Assembly (NCBI RefSeq): GCF_023051145.1
Contig: NZ_JALKFS010000002.1
Coordinates: forward strand, 62,001-126,000
Length of the DNA stretch: 64,000 nt
Source: Williamsia sp. DF01-3
Lineage (GTDB): Bacteria > Actinomycetota > Actinomycetes > Mycobacteriales > Mycobacteriaceae
Direction of reading: 5' to 3'
A program made the translations under genes and the position numbers. Shown in pieces: positions 52,492-62,849 of the stretch (positions within the stretch are counted from its first letter, which is position 1; every line of letters begins with the position of its first letter). The notes beneath the pieces are model-generated. The model saw nothing but the letters and a program-made list of their open reading frames with translations, had not been told where the DNA came from and did not search any database.

Positions 52492-54592
52492 CGACGCTCA
52501 GGGGTTTCTGACTGCGTGGCCGCTGGCGGGCTCTGCGGCGCTGTGGCAGCGGCGGTAGCGGCCGAATCCGTTACGGTCGCCGGGCCGGCTGAGGTACCGG
52601 CCATCTGCGCCAGCATCGCGTTGTAGCTGACCAATTGCGCATCGCCCTCGCGATCCTCGCGGCGATCAAAGCCGGTGGCCTGGCGCTGATCCTGGCGAGA
52701 CCACTGGACCAGCAACGCCAACATCACGAGCACCAAAGGGATTTCACCGGCCGCCCATGCGATACCTCCACCTAAACGCTGATCGCTCATCAGATCCGGG
52801 TTCCACGGCAACATCAGACTGTTGTAGTAGGTGCGGGCAATGACGCTGTCGGTACTCATCAACGCAACACCGAAGAAAGCGTGAAAAGGCAACGAGCCGA
52901 ACACCATCGCCAGTTTTGCGACCGGGGAAAGCCTCCGCGGGGCAGGGTCGATCCCGATCACCACCCAGTAGAACAGGTAACCGCTGAGCAGAAAATGCAG
53001 ATTCATCGCGACGTGCGCCGCATGGTATTCGGTGAGGACGTCGAACAGCCCACCGAGGTACAGCACGTAATAGCTACCGACGAACAGCACCGACGCCACC
53101 AAAGGATGGGTCAGAAACCGCGAGAACGGGCTGTGCAGCAGGGACAGGATCCACTCGCGTGGGCCCGGGGGAGAGGACCGGCCAGCCGGCGCAATGGCCC
53201 GCAGCGCCAGCGTCACCGGGCCGCCGAGGACCAGGAGCACCGGCGCCAGCATCGACAACATCATGTGCGCGATCATGTGAATGCTGAACAGTGCCGGAGC
53301 ATACTTGCCCAGGCCTGAAGAGGTCGCGAAGAGCACTGCGGCACAACCCAGCAGCCATGCGATGGTGCGTCCCACCGGCCAGGCATCACCGCGTGTGCGG
53401 AGCCGGTAGACCCCCGCAGGTACAGGGCGGCCATCACGATCGCGAGGGTGCCGAACAGCAGATCGAAGCGCCAACCGACGACGATCTCCCCGAACGTGGG
53501 TGCTCGGTCGAGGCTGTACCCGAGGATCAGTTCGGTCGCCGGCATGTCTGCGGGATTCACATTCTCTGGCGGCGGTGTCCGCGACAACCCGACCGCGATC
53601 CCGAAGGTCGCTGCGAAGATCAGCAGTTCGACGACGGCGAAGCGGATCAATGGTTGACGGTCACCCCCGTTGCTGGTCACCGCCGGGATAGTGGTGCGCC
53701 GGTGCCAGGCACCACAACCACCCAGTAGGAGCAGCGCTGCGACTTTCACCAGGATCAGCTGCCCGTAGGTGGTGCTGAACAATTGGTCCAGGTGTACCCG
53801 GATGAGTGCGTTGATGACTCCACTGGCTCCGACGACGACCAGGCACCACAGGGCAATTCGGGAGTAGCGCCGGACCGCGAGTGCGGTGAAGTGGCCGTGT
53901 CCGCGAGCATAAACGAGGACGGCGAACAGACCGCCCATCCAGATGCATGCGCCCACGATGTGCAGGATCAGGCTATTGGTCGCGATGTCGTGGCTGCCGC
54001 CGGTCGAGGAGTGGCCGGCCAGGGCTGTGGGCATCAGGGTCAGCAGAGCCAGCGGGAACGCGACCAGCGTCCACGTCCAGCGCAGCGTGATCCGGGCAAC
54101 AACCGCGCACATCAGGGCGAACAGCGCTGTCCAGAGCCAGGATCGGGCGTCGGCGACCTGGCCGACCGCTGTGATCAGCCGGTCCACCGACACCACTTCC
54201 GATATCGCGAAGCCGGTCGTGTCCGAGACGGTCAACGGGACCATCAGCAGTGCGCACACCATCCACACCATCGCGCCCACAGCAGCAGACCGCAGCGCGC
54301 GGTAGCCGCCGACGTCGAGGATTCCGTTTGATTGTGGGGGGACGAAGAACGCGGCGAACAGTGTTCCACCGACAGCGACCACTGCACCGATCTCACCGAT
54401 GGTCTGCACCGCGGGCAGCCCGTAGCGAGTCAGAATGCCGGGATCGCCGACCCCCACTAGATCCAGGACGGTACTGGCAGAAATGGCCGTTACCGCAATG
54501 GCCACAGCGGCCCCGACCCAGGCCAGCGCCCATCCGATGCTCGCTGCTGCCGCGCGTCGAACGTTGATCGAATCGGCCGGCGGTGTGCTCAT
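52488..54592 (-). pseudogene. CopD/CtaG fusion: copper resistance and cytochrome oxidase assembly protein, frameshifted
   Basis: Starts at ATG 54592. The N-terminal half has about nine helices with the CopD signature HIVGACIWMGGLFAVLVYAR and ALAGHSSTGGSHD. The C-terminal half is a CtaG_Bacsu domain (MIAHMMLSMLAPVLLVLGGP; AAHVAMNLHFLLSGYLFYW; PFHAFFGVALMS). The frames join at a C run (53411-53415): one added base restores AALYLRGVYRLRTRG and a 701-residue protein like Rv0102. Such fusions bring copper across the membrane and deliver it to the oxidase. A single-base lesion; the rest is intact. Confidence 0.84.
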
Positions 54593-54751
54593 CCCATCAG
54601 CGTAGGCACCGGGGCGAACCTGGAGAAATCGCCGATGGTCGACGCCGATGGTCGAGCATCGGGAGTGGCGGTGCAGGAGCGTCAGTGTGGGCGAAGGCGG
54701 GCTGCTGCCACGGCAACCGTGCACGGTGGTCGAGCGGTAGCGATCGCTGCT

Positions 54752-55993
54752 TTAGCCCAGGACAGTGAGATAGATCAAGGCAACATTCAAGACAATGATC
54801 ACCGCCGCGGTGAGCCAGGCGAGTGAGCTGGTGACGTGGTGATTGGTGTCCTCACCCATCAGTGCGCGGTCACTGGTAAATCGCACCAGGGGAACTAAGG
54901 CGAAGGGGATGCCGAACGACAAGATGACCTGAGACACGATCAGGGCCTGGGTGGGGTCGATGCCCACGGCAAGGATGGCGATGGCGGGAATCAAGGTGAC
55001 CAGCCGCCGCACCACGATCGGTATCCGGCGCTGCAGCAACCCGTCCATGATCATGGCGCCGGCATAGGCGCCGACAGATGTCGATGCCAGTCCAGAAGCA
55101 AGAAGACCCAATGCGAATAGCAATGCCACGACTGGTCCGAGGGTGTCCCCGATGGCCTCGTGGGCGCCTTCGATGGTGTCGACGTCGTCTCTGCCTTGCA
55201 GGTTGGTTGCTGCTAGCAGGAGCATCGACATGTTGACTGCTCCTGCCAAGAGCATGGCCAGTGCCACATCGACGCGGGTCACCCGGAGCAGTCGTCGCCG
55301 CAGTGGTCCAGGCCCGTTGACACCGTGGCGGTCCCGTACCAGTCCCGAATGCAGATACACAGCATGCGGCATGACCGTGGCACCGAGCATCGCCGCTGCC
55401 AGCATCACGCTCTCGGTTCCTTCGAAACGTGGAATGAGGCCCTCAGCTGCCGCTGCCGGCGATGGTGGTTCAACGACCACACTGGTGAGGAACCCAATCG
55501 CGATGACTGCCAACAACCCAATGATGACCCGCTCGAACGGGCGTTGGCCGCTGCGGTCTTGCACCAGCAACAGCCCCATCGAGACCAGCCCGGTGATCAC
55601 CCCACCTACCAGCAACGGCAGATCGAACAACAGGTTCAACGCAATGGCGCCGCCGACCACTTCGGCCAAATCGGTCGCCATCGCCACCAGCTCGGCCTGT
55701 ACCCAATACCCGAGCCGAGTCGAACGAGAAGAGCGGCCGCGCACCGCTTCGGGCAACGACATGCCCGTGACCACACCCAACTTCGCCGACAGATACTGCA
55801 CCAGCCCGGCCATCACATTCGCGGCCACGATGACCCACACCAGCAAATACCCGAACTCTGCGCCAGCGCTGATGTTCGATGCGACGTTGCCGGGATCGAC
55901 ATAGGCGATTGCCGCGACGAAAGCAGGCCCGAGCAGCGTGGAACTCACCCGAACCCGGGCCAGCCGGGGACGCACTCCACTCGTTGCCACCAC
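54752..55993 (-). CDS. mntH: MntH/Nramp-family divalent metal transporter
   Basis: 413 residues, eleven helices. Helix 1 holds DPGNVASN (the DPGN metal motif) and helix 6 MPHAVYLHSGL (MPH), so Mn(II)/Fe(II) uptake with protons is expected. GTG 55993 follows GGAGGG. An inverted repeat at 56027-56056 probably binds a regulator. A truncated copy of its end lies at 39023-39220. In a metal-stress island, extra manganese uptake could spare iron- or copper-damaged enzymes. Confidence 0.93.
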   Translation of the reverse strand: MVATSGVRPRLARVRVSSTLLGPAFVAAIAYVDPGNVASNISAGAEFGYLLVWVIVAANVMAGLVQYLSAKLGVVTGMSLPEAVRGRSSRSTRLGYWVQAELVAMATDLAEVVGGAIALNLLFDLPLLVGGVITGLVSMGLLLVQDRSGQRPFERVIIGLLAVIAIGFLTSVVVEPPSPAAAAEGLIPRFEGTESVMLAAAMLGATVMPHAVYLHSGLVRDRHGVNGPGPLRRRLLRVTRVDVALAMLLAGAVNMSMLLLAATNLQGRDDVDTIEGAHEAIGDTLGPVVALLFALGLLASGLASTSVGAYAGAMIMDGLLQRRIPIVVRRLVTLIPAIAILAVGIDPTQALIVSQVILSFGIPFALVPLVRFTSDRALMGEDTNHHVTSSLAWLTAAVIIVLNVALIYLTVLG

Positions 55994-56026
55994 AGCGCCC
56001 TCCTGTTCGATGCCCCGCAGTCTAAT

Positions 56027-56056
56027 GGCTAGCCGAAACTATATATTCGGCCAGCC
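56027..56056. promoter_or_regulatory. Inverted repeat upstream of mntH
   Basis: GGCTAGCCGAA and TTCGGCCAGCC match in 10 of 11 positions around ACTATATA. It lies 34 bases before the GTG. Size and form suit a DtxR/MntR-type metalloregulator operator with a -10 box inside; the regulator is not in the window. Confidence 0.5.
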
Positions 56057-56192
56057 GAAGTTGCCGCGCGGAGGATTTATGTCGGCGGTGGCGGCCCGGT
56101 ACGTACTGCAAGCGGGCGGGCGGACGCTAAGGCCGTATCGGCTCGTATAAGAATCCGCGTTATACACCCCGATACTTTGCTAGTGTCTGCTG

Positions 56193-57368
56193 GTGGAATC
56201 TGGTCTCAATCCCTTCACGCCCGGGTCGGGTACTCGTCCGCCTGAGCTGGTGGGTCGTGCCCGGGAGTTGGAGCGTTTCGATCTGCTGGTCGCCCGGGCC
56301 AAGCAACGCCACTATGACCGGGGGCTGATGTTGCAAGGACTGCGGGGAGTCGGCAAGACCACGTTGCTGGCGACCATGGCTGACCAAGCGCGGCGCAACG
56401 ATTGGGTCGTTGTGGAGGTCGAAGCGCAGACGAGTCAGGAAGGCGCCGAAGCGCTGCGTAGGCGGATTTCTAAAGACGTCACCCGGGCGCTTAGGCGCCG
56501 CAAGTTCGCACGGGCAATTGCAGATCGGCTTCGGGCGATGACCGAGGAGTTTTCGGTGTCGGCGACTGCATTCGGCACCGGGGTCAGTGTGTCGAAAGCC
56601 GCACCACCGTCGCAGGCATCATTGGGAGTCGAGTTCGAAGATCTCGTCGAAGAGTTGTGCGATGAACTCCGCAAGGAGGGCAACGCATTCGGGTTGTTCG
56701 TCGACGAGATGCAGGAGCTCGAGGCGCCGCTGCTACAAGTGTTGCTAGCAACCCAGCACCGTGCCGCGCAACGGGGCTGGCCGTTCTTCGTGGTCGGTGC
56801 GGGACTTCCGAACCTCCCCCAGGTGCTAGCTGATGCACGGTCCTACGCCGAACGCCAATTTGACTACCGCACCATCGGACCTGTGTCCAACGATGAGGCG
56901 CGGGCGGCCATCGTCGCACCGATTTCTCGGCTGGGTCAGGCCGTTTCCGACGAGGCCGCTGATTATGTGGTCACTGCCAGTGCCGGCTACCCGTATTTCC
57001 TGCAAGTCTTTGGCTACGAATTGTGGCGTGCGGCAACAGAATCACCGTTCAGGCTGCTTGAAGCCGAAGATGCGGTGAGCACCGGCCACGCCTCTCTTGA
57101 TGCCGGGTTTTATAGCTCGCGGTGGCTTCGTGCGACCGAGACCGAACGGCGGTATTTACACGCCATGGCGGTGAGCGGCACCGATCAACCGCGGTCGTCT
57201 GCGATCGCCACAGCGCTGGGCAGCTCCATGCAGTCGGTGGCACCGCACCGCGACGCCTGTATCAAAAAAGGCCTGATCTGGGCGCCTGAACGCGGAGTTG
57301 TGGCATTCACCGTTCCGGGTATGGCCGAATTCATTCGCCGCCAGAACAACACTGGTGCGGCGCACTGA
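56193..57368 (+). CDS. AAA/STAND-type ATPase (ORC/Cdc6-like fold)
   Basis: 391 residues. Walker A GLRGVGKTTLLATM (about 48-61), Walker B FGLFVDEMQEL (about 167-177), arginine/sensor region DYRTIGPVSNDEARAAI and a C-terminal winged-helix-like part (SSMQSVAPHRDACIKKGLI). These proteins occur widely on actinobacterial chromosomes and plasmids with no settled role; NTP-dependent regulation or defence has been suggested for relatives. Start GTG 56193 without clear ribosome site. A remnant of its end lies at 50430. Confidence 0.82.
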   Translation: MESGLNPFTPGSGTRPPELVGRARELERFDLLVARAKQRHYDRGLMLQGLRGVGKTTLLATMADQARRNDWVVVEVEAQTSQEGAEALRRRISKDVTRALRRRKFARAIADRLRAMTEEFSVSATAFGTGVSVSKAAPPSQASLGVEFEDLVEELCDELRKEGNAFGLFVDEMQELEAPLLQVLLATQHRAAQRGWPFFVVGAGLPNLPQVLADARSYAERQFDYRTIGPVSNDEARAAIVAPISRLGQAVSDEAADYVVTASAGYPYFLQVFGYELWRAATESPFRLLEAEDAVSTGHASLDAGFYSSRWLRATETERRYLHAMAVSGTDQPRSSAIATALGSSMQSVAPHRDACIKKGLIWAPERGVVAFTVPGMAEFIRRQNNTGAAH

Positions 57369-57395
57369 CCCTCCAGGTGGTGGGCCAGTAGCGAT

Positions 57396-57923
57396 TTAGT
57401 TGTTGTTCTCGGACATGCGGGTAGCGCCGGGTTCGAACAGAACAGTGAGGACCAGGACGACTACGCCGCAGGTGATGTAAGTGTCGGCGAGGTTGAAGGT
57501 GGGCCACCACCCGGTATGGAAGTAGTCGGTGACTTTGCCGTCGAGGAGACGGTCGATGACGTTGGCGGCGGCGCCAGCGACAATGGCGGCGAAGCTGACG
57601 GTCTGCAGCGTTCGTTGCTCAGATGCGGTGCGCCAGGCATAGATGGCAAAGCCGAGGGTGATGAGGCTGGTGAGGGCGAGGATCACCGCGGTGGGCAGCT
57701 GGTTGCCGAGGCTGAAAGCGACCCCGGTGTTGTAGGCGAGGTCGAGTTGGAGCAACCCGAGGTCAACGGTTCGGCCGTCGGACAGGGTGTTGCGGGCGAT
57801 GGGATCGAGGATGAGTGCGACGGCGGCCAAGGTGGCAGTGACCGCGACCAGGACTCGCCGCCGTTGTGCTGATGCGGTGACGATCGACTGATCGTGGTCG
57901 GCGGCGTTGTCGTCAATGTTCAT
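57396..57923 (-). CDS. lspA: Lipoprotein signal peptidase (signal peptidase II) in cadmium operon
   Basis: 175 residues, four helices. The catalytic aspartates occur in ANVIDRLLDGKVTDYFHTGW and TFNLADTYIT. LspA trims prolipoproteins after diacylglyceryl transfer. Its ATG overlaps the stop of the P-type ATPase gene (ATGA). Extra lspA genes next to cadA are known from Gram-positive cadmium elements (for example Listeria), so this one belongs to the metal operon and is not the housekeeping gene. Confidence 0.9.
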   Translation of the reverse strand: MNIDDNAADHDQSIVTASAQRRRVLVAVTATLAAVALILDPIARNTLSDGRTVDLGLLQLDLAYNTGVAFSLGNQLPTAVILALTSLITLGFAIYAWRTASEQRTLQTVSFAAIVAGAAANVIDRLLDGKVTDYFHTGWWPTFNLADTYITCGVVVLVLTVLFEPGATRMSENNN

Positions 57924-59877
57924 TGTGTGGTCTTTGCTAGTGGGCGGTCGGTGGTCGTCGAGTTGTCGGGCAGGTGCAGACGTGTGGTGCGTCCCGCGCG
58001 CACCCCGTTGCCGATGACGACGATCTCGGCGATTTCATGAACGAGGACAACCGCGGCAAGGCCTAGGACACCGAACAGGGCCAGGGGCATCAGGACGGTG
58101 ATGATGGCCAGGGAGAGGCCCACATTTTGCAGCATGATGGTGCGTGATCGGCGGGCGTGGGTAAGAGCTGAAGGCAGATGACGTAGATCCTCGCCCATCA
58201 GTGCGACGTCTGCGGTTTCGATCGCGACGTCGGTGCCCATGGCGCCCATGGCGATGCCCAAATCGGCGGTGGCCAGAGCGGGGGCGTCGTTGACGCCGTC
58301 GCCCACCATGGCGGTGGGTTGGTGGGCGCGCAGCGTGTTGATGATGCGGGCTTTGTCCTCTGGCCGTAGATCGGCGTGCACGTTCTCAATGCCGGCTTGT
58401 TCGGCCAGCGCGGCGGCGGTGCGCGCGTTGTCGCCGGTGAGCATGGCCACCGAGTAGCCATCGCGGCGTAGACCAGCAACCACGGTGGGTGCTTCGGGCC
58501 GAAGTTCATCGCGCACGGCAATGGCGCCGATGACGGTGCCGTCGCGTTCGATGAGTACGGCGGTGGCACCTGCTCGTTGCATGCGATCGATGTCATCGGT
58601 CAAGGCGCCAGCCTCGATCCAGCCGGGCCGTCCCAGCCGAACAGGGTGGCCCTCGACAGATCCGACGAGGCCGGCGCCGGTGACCGCGTCGACGTCGTCG
58701 GCGGGAGTGACCGGGTCAGCGGCGGCCAAAATCGCCCGGGCGAGGGGATGTTCACTGCGCGCTTCGAGCGCCGCAGCGACGGTAAGTACCTCGGCGCGTG
58801 AGGCACCACCGGTGGTTGCGATCTCGACGACTGAGGGTTGATTGCGGGTCAGGGTGCCGGTTTTGTCGAGCGCAACGGTACGGATTCGGCCGAGCGCCTC
58901 GAGGGCGGCGCCCCCTTGATCAAGACACCGAGTTTGGAGGCGGCCCCGATCGCGGCGACCACGGTCACTGGTATGGCGATTGCCAGCGCGCACGGCGAGG
59001 CAGCGACCAGCACCACCAGGGCCCGTTCAACCCACACTCGCGGGTCTCCGAGCGCACTGCCAACCCCGGCGATGACACCGGCAGCGATCATCACTGAGGG
59101 AACCAACGGGCGGGCGATCTTGTCGGCCAACCGCTGGGCCTGGCCTTTGCGGGACTGTTCGGCCTCGACGATCCGCACAATCTTGGCCAGAGAATTGTCG
59201 CGTGCAGCAGCAGTGACCGTCACTTCCAGGACGCCGGTGCCATTGATGAAACCGGCGTAGACCTCGCTACCGGGTCCCGCTTCGGTTGGAACCGACTCAC
59301 CGGTGATCGCCGAGGTGTCGAGCGCAGTGTGCCCGGAACTGATCGTGCCGTCCGTGGCAAGGCGTTCACCGGGTTTGACGATCATGGTGTCGCCGACCAC
59401 GAGGTCGGTGGGGGACACGACAAGTTCACGGCCACCGCGTCGCACGGTGGCGGTGTCAGGCACCAGCGAGAGCAGTGCCCGCAAGCCGCGGCGGGTCCTG
59501 GTAACGGCGTATTCCTCGAGTCCTTCGCTGATCGCGAACAGAAAAGCGAGCATGGCCGCCTCGCCGACTTCCCCGAGCACGACCGCCCCGACCGCGGCGA
59601 TGGTCATCAAGGTGCCGACCCCGATCTTGCCTCGGGCTAGTCGGCGCAGTGTTGAAGGCACAAAGGTATAGCCGGCGATGACCAGCGCACCTACTTGCAG
59701 TCCCAGCTCCACATACTGCGGTCCCTCGGCCACGCTGCTGATCAAAGCTGCCACGAGCAGTGCCCCGGCAACGATCGCAGCTCTGATCTCTACGACCTGC
59801 CACCACCGCGCGAGGTCGGCTTCTGCTCCATCGTCATCGGGGGCTTCGTCATGGCCGCAGCCGCACGCATCACTCAT
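57920..59877 (-). pseudogene. Cadmium/zinc-type P1B ATPase (CtpG/CadA-like, SPC motif), frameshifted
   Basis: Starts at ATG 59877, overlapping cmtR by eight bases. A short N-terminal metal motif (ACGCGHDEAP) replaces an HMA domain. The first frame has DTSAITGESVPTEAG and the membrane site SPC (AASPCALAIAIPVTV). The second has ALDKTGTLTRNQ, MLTGDN and GDGVNDAPALA. One base is missing in a C run at 58911-58915; adding it restores GVLIKGGAALEALGRI and 652 residues. SPC and CmtR context point to Cd(II) export as in M. tuberculosis CtpG. Confidence 0.86.
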
Positions 59878-60253
59878 CGCCGACCACCCCAGATGCAATA
59901 CCGTAATTCGGGCACAACGTGACCGCATTACCCGTTGCTGCCAGCAAGGTTTCCGCTGACGCCAGCAGATCCATCAGTTCAGGGCGCGAGAGTGAATAGA
60001 ACACCTGACGGCCCTGCGGCCGGCCCTGTACGAGGCCGCAATCACGTAAACACCCCACGTGCGCTGACACCGTCGACTGCGCCAAACCGAGCTCGGCCAC
60101 CAAGTCAGCCACCCGGGCCTCCCCGCCGGCCAGTTGCCGCACGATAGCCAAACGTGTTGCGTCCGAGAGACTATGGAACAGCGCAACTGCTGCATCGACA
60201 CTTGAGTCCGCGCCTCCTGTAGCCGGCACACACCCCTCACTTTTAATCGCCAT
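59870..60253 (-). CDS. cmtR: CmtR-type Cd(II)/Pb(II)-sensing ArsR-family repressor
   Basis: 127 residues from ATG 60253. The winged helix holds LAQSTVSAHVGCLRDCGLVQ, where the CLRDC pair corresponds to Cys57 and Cys61 of mycobacterial CmtR, and the C-terminal LCPNYG supplies the third ligand (Cys102 of CmtR). The ArsR-type CxC in helix 3 is absent (GEARVADL), so arsenic sensing is unlikely. It heads cmtR-ATPase-lspA and is divergent from an MmpL gene, with a small palindrome at 60297-60314 between them. Confidence 0.9.
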   Translation of the reverse strand: MAIKSEGCVPATGGADSSVDAAVALFHSLSDATRLAIVRQLAGGEARVADLVAELGLAQSTVSAHVGCLRDCGLVQGRPQGRQVFYSLSRPELMDLLASAETLLAATGNAVTLCPNYGIASGVVGDE

Positions 60254-60296
60254 GCGACGATGATAGCCGTTGTCACCGATCTTCAAAAGGTCTATT

Positions 60297-60314
60297 CATC
60301 GTTGATATTCGATG
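60297..60314. promoter_or_regulatory. Candidate CmtR operator
   Basis: CATCG-N8-CGATG in the 74-base divergent region between cmtR and mmpL. Short arms, so support is moderate. Confidence 0.4.
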
Positions 60315-60327
60315 TTATCGTCCGAAT

Positions 60328-62607
60328 ATGGTGAAAGTCACAGTGGCGACGCGGCCACGCATCGGTCTAGCCCCTGGCTCGGTGTTGTCTCGGTGGGGCA
60401 GATGGGTGAGCCGGCGGCGGTGGCCGGTCCTGGTGAGCTGGGCGTTGATCATCGTGGTCTGCGCCATGGCGTTTGCGCCATTGGAGCGGCGCTTGACGGC
60501 AATGGATTTCGGGATTGCCGGGTCTGAGTCCGAACACGTCGACGCGGTCTTGGCGCAGCATTTTCCTCAGTTGGGAGCCGAGCAGGATGTCATCGTCTAC
60601 GACGGTGCCGGCGTGTCTGTGGATAGCCCTGAGTTCCGTCAGGTTGTCGACCAGGCGGTCGCGGCAGCTCGCTCGGTGGAGGGTGCGCGCGAGGTGACTA
60701 GTCCCTACGACGTCGGTGGGGAACAGATGGTGTCGCCGAATGACCGTGGTGTAGCTGTCGGGCTGGTCGGTATCGACGGTGACATGGCCGACCGGGCCAT
60801 GGTGGCACGCACCCTCCAACATGAGCTGTCACGCTTTGAGACCGCACAGATCAAGGTTGCAGTCACCGGCTACTCATTAATCCAAAACGACGCAACCGAG
60901 ATCCAGAACAGCGACGCGCAACGGGCAGAAATGATCGGTATCCCAGTGGCTTTGATTCTGCTGGTCATTGCACTGGGTGCGGTGACTGCCGCGGTGGTGC
61001 CGGTTGTGGCGGCGCTGGTGGGATTATTGCTCACGGCCGGCACGTTGTTTGTCCTCACCGCGGTGACCGACTTTGACTCGCTGACGATGTCGGTGGCCAC
61101 GATGATCGGCATCGGAGTAGGTATCGACTACGCCATGTTCATCGTCAGCCGATACCGCGAAGAACTCAACGCCGGCGCAATTGTTGACCGCTCCGACCAA
61201 GACAAGATCGACGCCGCCGTCGCCCGCACCCTGGCAACCACTGGCCGCACGATCCTGTCGTCGGGGGTGATCGTGATGATTTCCCTGGCCTCGCTGGTCG
61301 TCATCCCAGCCCCCATCTTCCGTGGAATTGCCATCGGCGTCGCTACGGCAGTCACCGCCATGCTCGTCGTCGGCTTATGCCTGCTGCCTGCATTGTTGGC
61401 CGTGCTCGGCCCCAGAATCAACTGCGGGCAAACGCCACGCCGATGGCAACCCGCCGAACTATCAGCGGACCTGGCCGACGCCGCCCGGACACGGTGGGGC
61501 CAGTGGGCCTACCGAATCATGAAACGACCGGCGCTCTACGGCAGCATCGCCGTAGCGATCCTGCTACTTGCGGCGCTCCCGCTGACAGGCATTCGCTACG
61601 GGCTGGACATGGGTACAGCCTCACTGTCCGAAACCCCATCGGGGCGAGCCGCAGCCACCCTCACCACGCACTTTCCTCCCGGCGCACTGTCCCCAGTGGA
61701 ACTCGTAGCCACCGACACCTCCGGCGGGCCACTCACCGACGCCGGCCACAACGCCGTCGCGCGGTACCTCGACCAAGCACAAGCGGATCCGCGGGTGGCT
61801 GCCCTCGGACCTTCCACCATCAGTGATGGCCGACTGGCGACCTCGCTGATCCTGTCGGTGCCATTCGATTCCACTGCAGCTACCGACCTCATCACCGACT
61901 TGCGAAGCAGCGCACAACAAGTCGGGGCAGACTCGGACATCCTGATCGGTGGCAGCACCGCCGAGTTCGTCGACCTCGACAACGAGATGACCGCCAAACT
62001 GCCAATAGTCATCGGCCTGGTGCTGACCGTGTCCTTCGTCTTTCTGATCGTTGCTTTCCGCAGCATCGCACTGCCACTTAAAGCGATACTGATGAACTTG
62101 CTGGCCACGGGAGCGGCACTCGGTATCACCGTCGTGGTGTTCCAGTGGGGCATCGGTGAATCGCTGCTCGACTTCAGCAGCCCAGGATTCATCCAAACCT
62201 ACCTACCGACACTGGTATTCGCCGTCCTATTCGGTCTGTCGATGGACTACGAGGTATTCCTCATCGGCCGGATGCGCGAATACTGGGCCGCCACCGGCGA
62301 CAACCAACACGCCGTGGCAGCAGGTCTCGCTCACACCGCCCGACCCATCACCGCAGCCGCAGCCATCATGGTCGTCGTCTTCGGCAGCTTCATCACCGCA
62401 AACATGCTCGAACTCAAACAGATCGGCTTCGCCCTCGCCATCGCCGTAGCCATCGACGCGCTGCTGGTCAGACTCATCCTCGTACCCGCCCTTATGCGGC
62501 TACTCGGACAATGGAACTGGTGGCTCCCGCGACTACCACGTAACTCGGCTAGGGCTGCCCCTGAGGGAACCACACCAATTTCGACTCCTTGTGAACCGCC
62601 GGGCTGA
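60328..62607 (+). CDS. MmpL-family transporter, second copy
   Basis: 759 residues. The N-terminal helix WPVLVSWALIIVVCAMAFAP, a long outside loop (SESEHVDAVLAQHFPQLG onwards), GIGVGIDYAMFIVSRYREEL in the first helix bundle and GLSMDYEVFLIGRMREYWAA in the second are the MMPL hallmarks. No ribosome site precedes ATG 60328, so a leaderless message is likely. Divergent from cmtR over a shared palindrome: it may be a CmtR-controlled exporter or envelope lipid transporter. It is only distantly similar to the MmpL at 26324. Confidence 0.88.
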   Translation: MVKVTVATRPRIGLAPGSVLSRWGRWVSRRRWPVLVSWALIIVVCAMAFAPLERRLTAMDFGIAGSESEHVDAVLAQHFPQLGAEQDVIVYDGAGVSVDSPEFRQVVDQAVAAARSVEGAREVTSPYDVGGEQMVSPNDRGVAVGLVGIDGDMADRAMVARTLQHELSRFETAQIKVAVTGYSLIQNDATEIQNSDAQRAEMIGIPVALILLVIALGAVTAAVVPVVAALVGLLLTAGTLFVLTAVTDFDSLTMSVATMIGIGVGIDYAMFIVSRYREELNAGAIVDRSDQDKIDAAVARTLATTGRTILSSGVIVMISLASLVVIPAPIFRGIAIGVATAVTAMLVVGLCLLPALLAVLGPRINCGQTPRRWQPAELSADLADAARTRWGQWAYRIMKRPALYGSIAVAILLLAALPLTGIRYGLDMGTASLSETPSGRAAATLTTHFPPGALSPVELVATDTSGGPLTDAGHNAVARYLDQAQADPRVAALGPSTISDGRLATSLILSVPFDSTAATDLITDLRSSAQQVGADSDILIGGSTAEFVDLDNEMTAKLPIVIGLVLTVSFVFLIVAFRSIALPLKAILMNLLATGAALGITVVVFQWGIGESLLDFSSPGFIQTYLPTLVFAVLFGLSMDYEVFLIGRMREYWAATGDNQHAVAAGLAHTARPITAAAAIMVVVFGSFITANMLELKQIGFALAIAVAIDALLVRLILVPALMRLLGQWNWWLPRLPRNSARAAPEGTTPISTPCEPPG

Positions 62608-62849
62608 CCGCGCGTCAGCTGCTAGTGGTTCGATACGCCCGCAAGCTTCGGTGCCAATAGCGACCCACATGCGCACCCCCTTCAACAATCCTCGACACTC
62701 ATATTCGTCAACGGGCGCAGAAGATTCGGGTGGTTCGATCGAACTTAGACCAAAGAGTTTCCTGCGTCTCCACGCGCCGATTGATTTTGGGGTGCAGCTG
62801 TGTGTCGGTAGCGCGCTGTACTCTGTGACCACCGACGAAGGGTGAGATC
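62608..62849. other. Intergenic, no gene seen
   Basis: About 240 bases after mmpL. It must contain the promoter of the gene at 62850. Confidence 0.35.

Noticed and set aside
52881-53318. Long + strand frames inside copD-ctaG, arsA and mntH
   Set aside because: They are shadows opposite long membrane or ATPase genes, rich in His, Arg and Gln, with no start signals.
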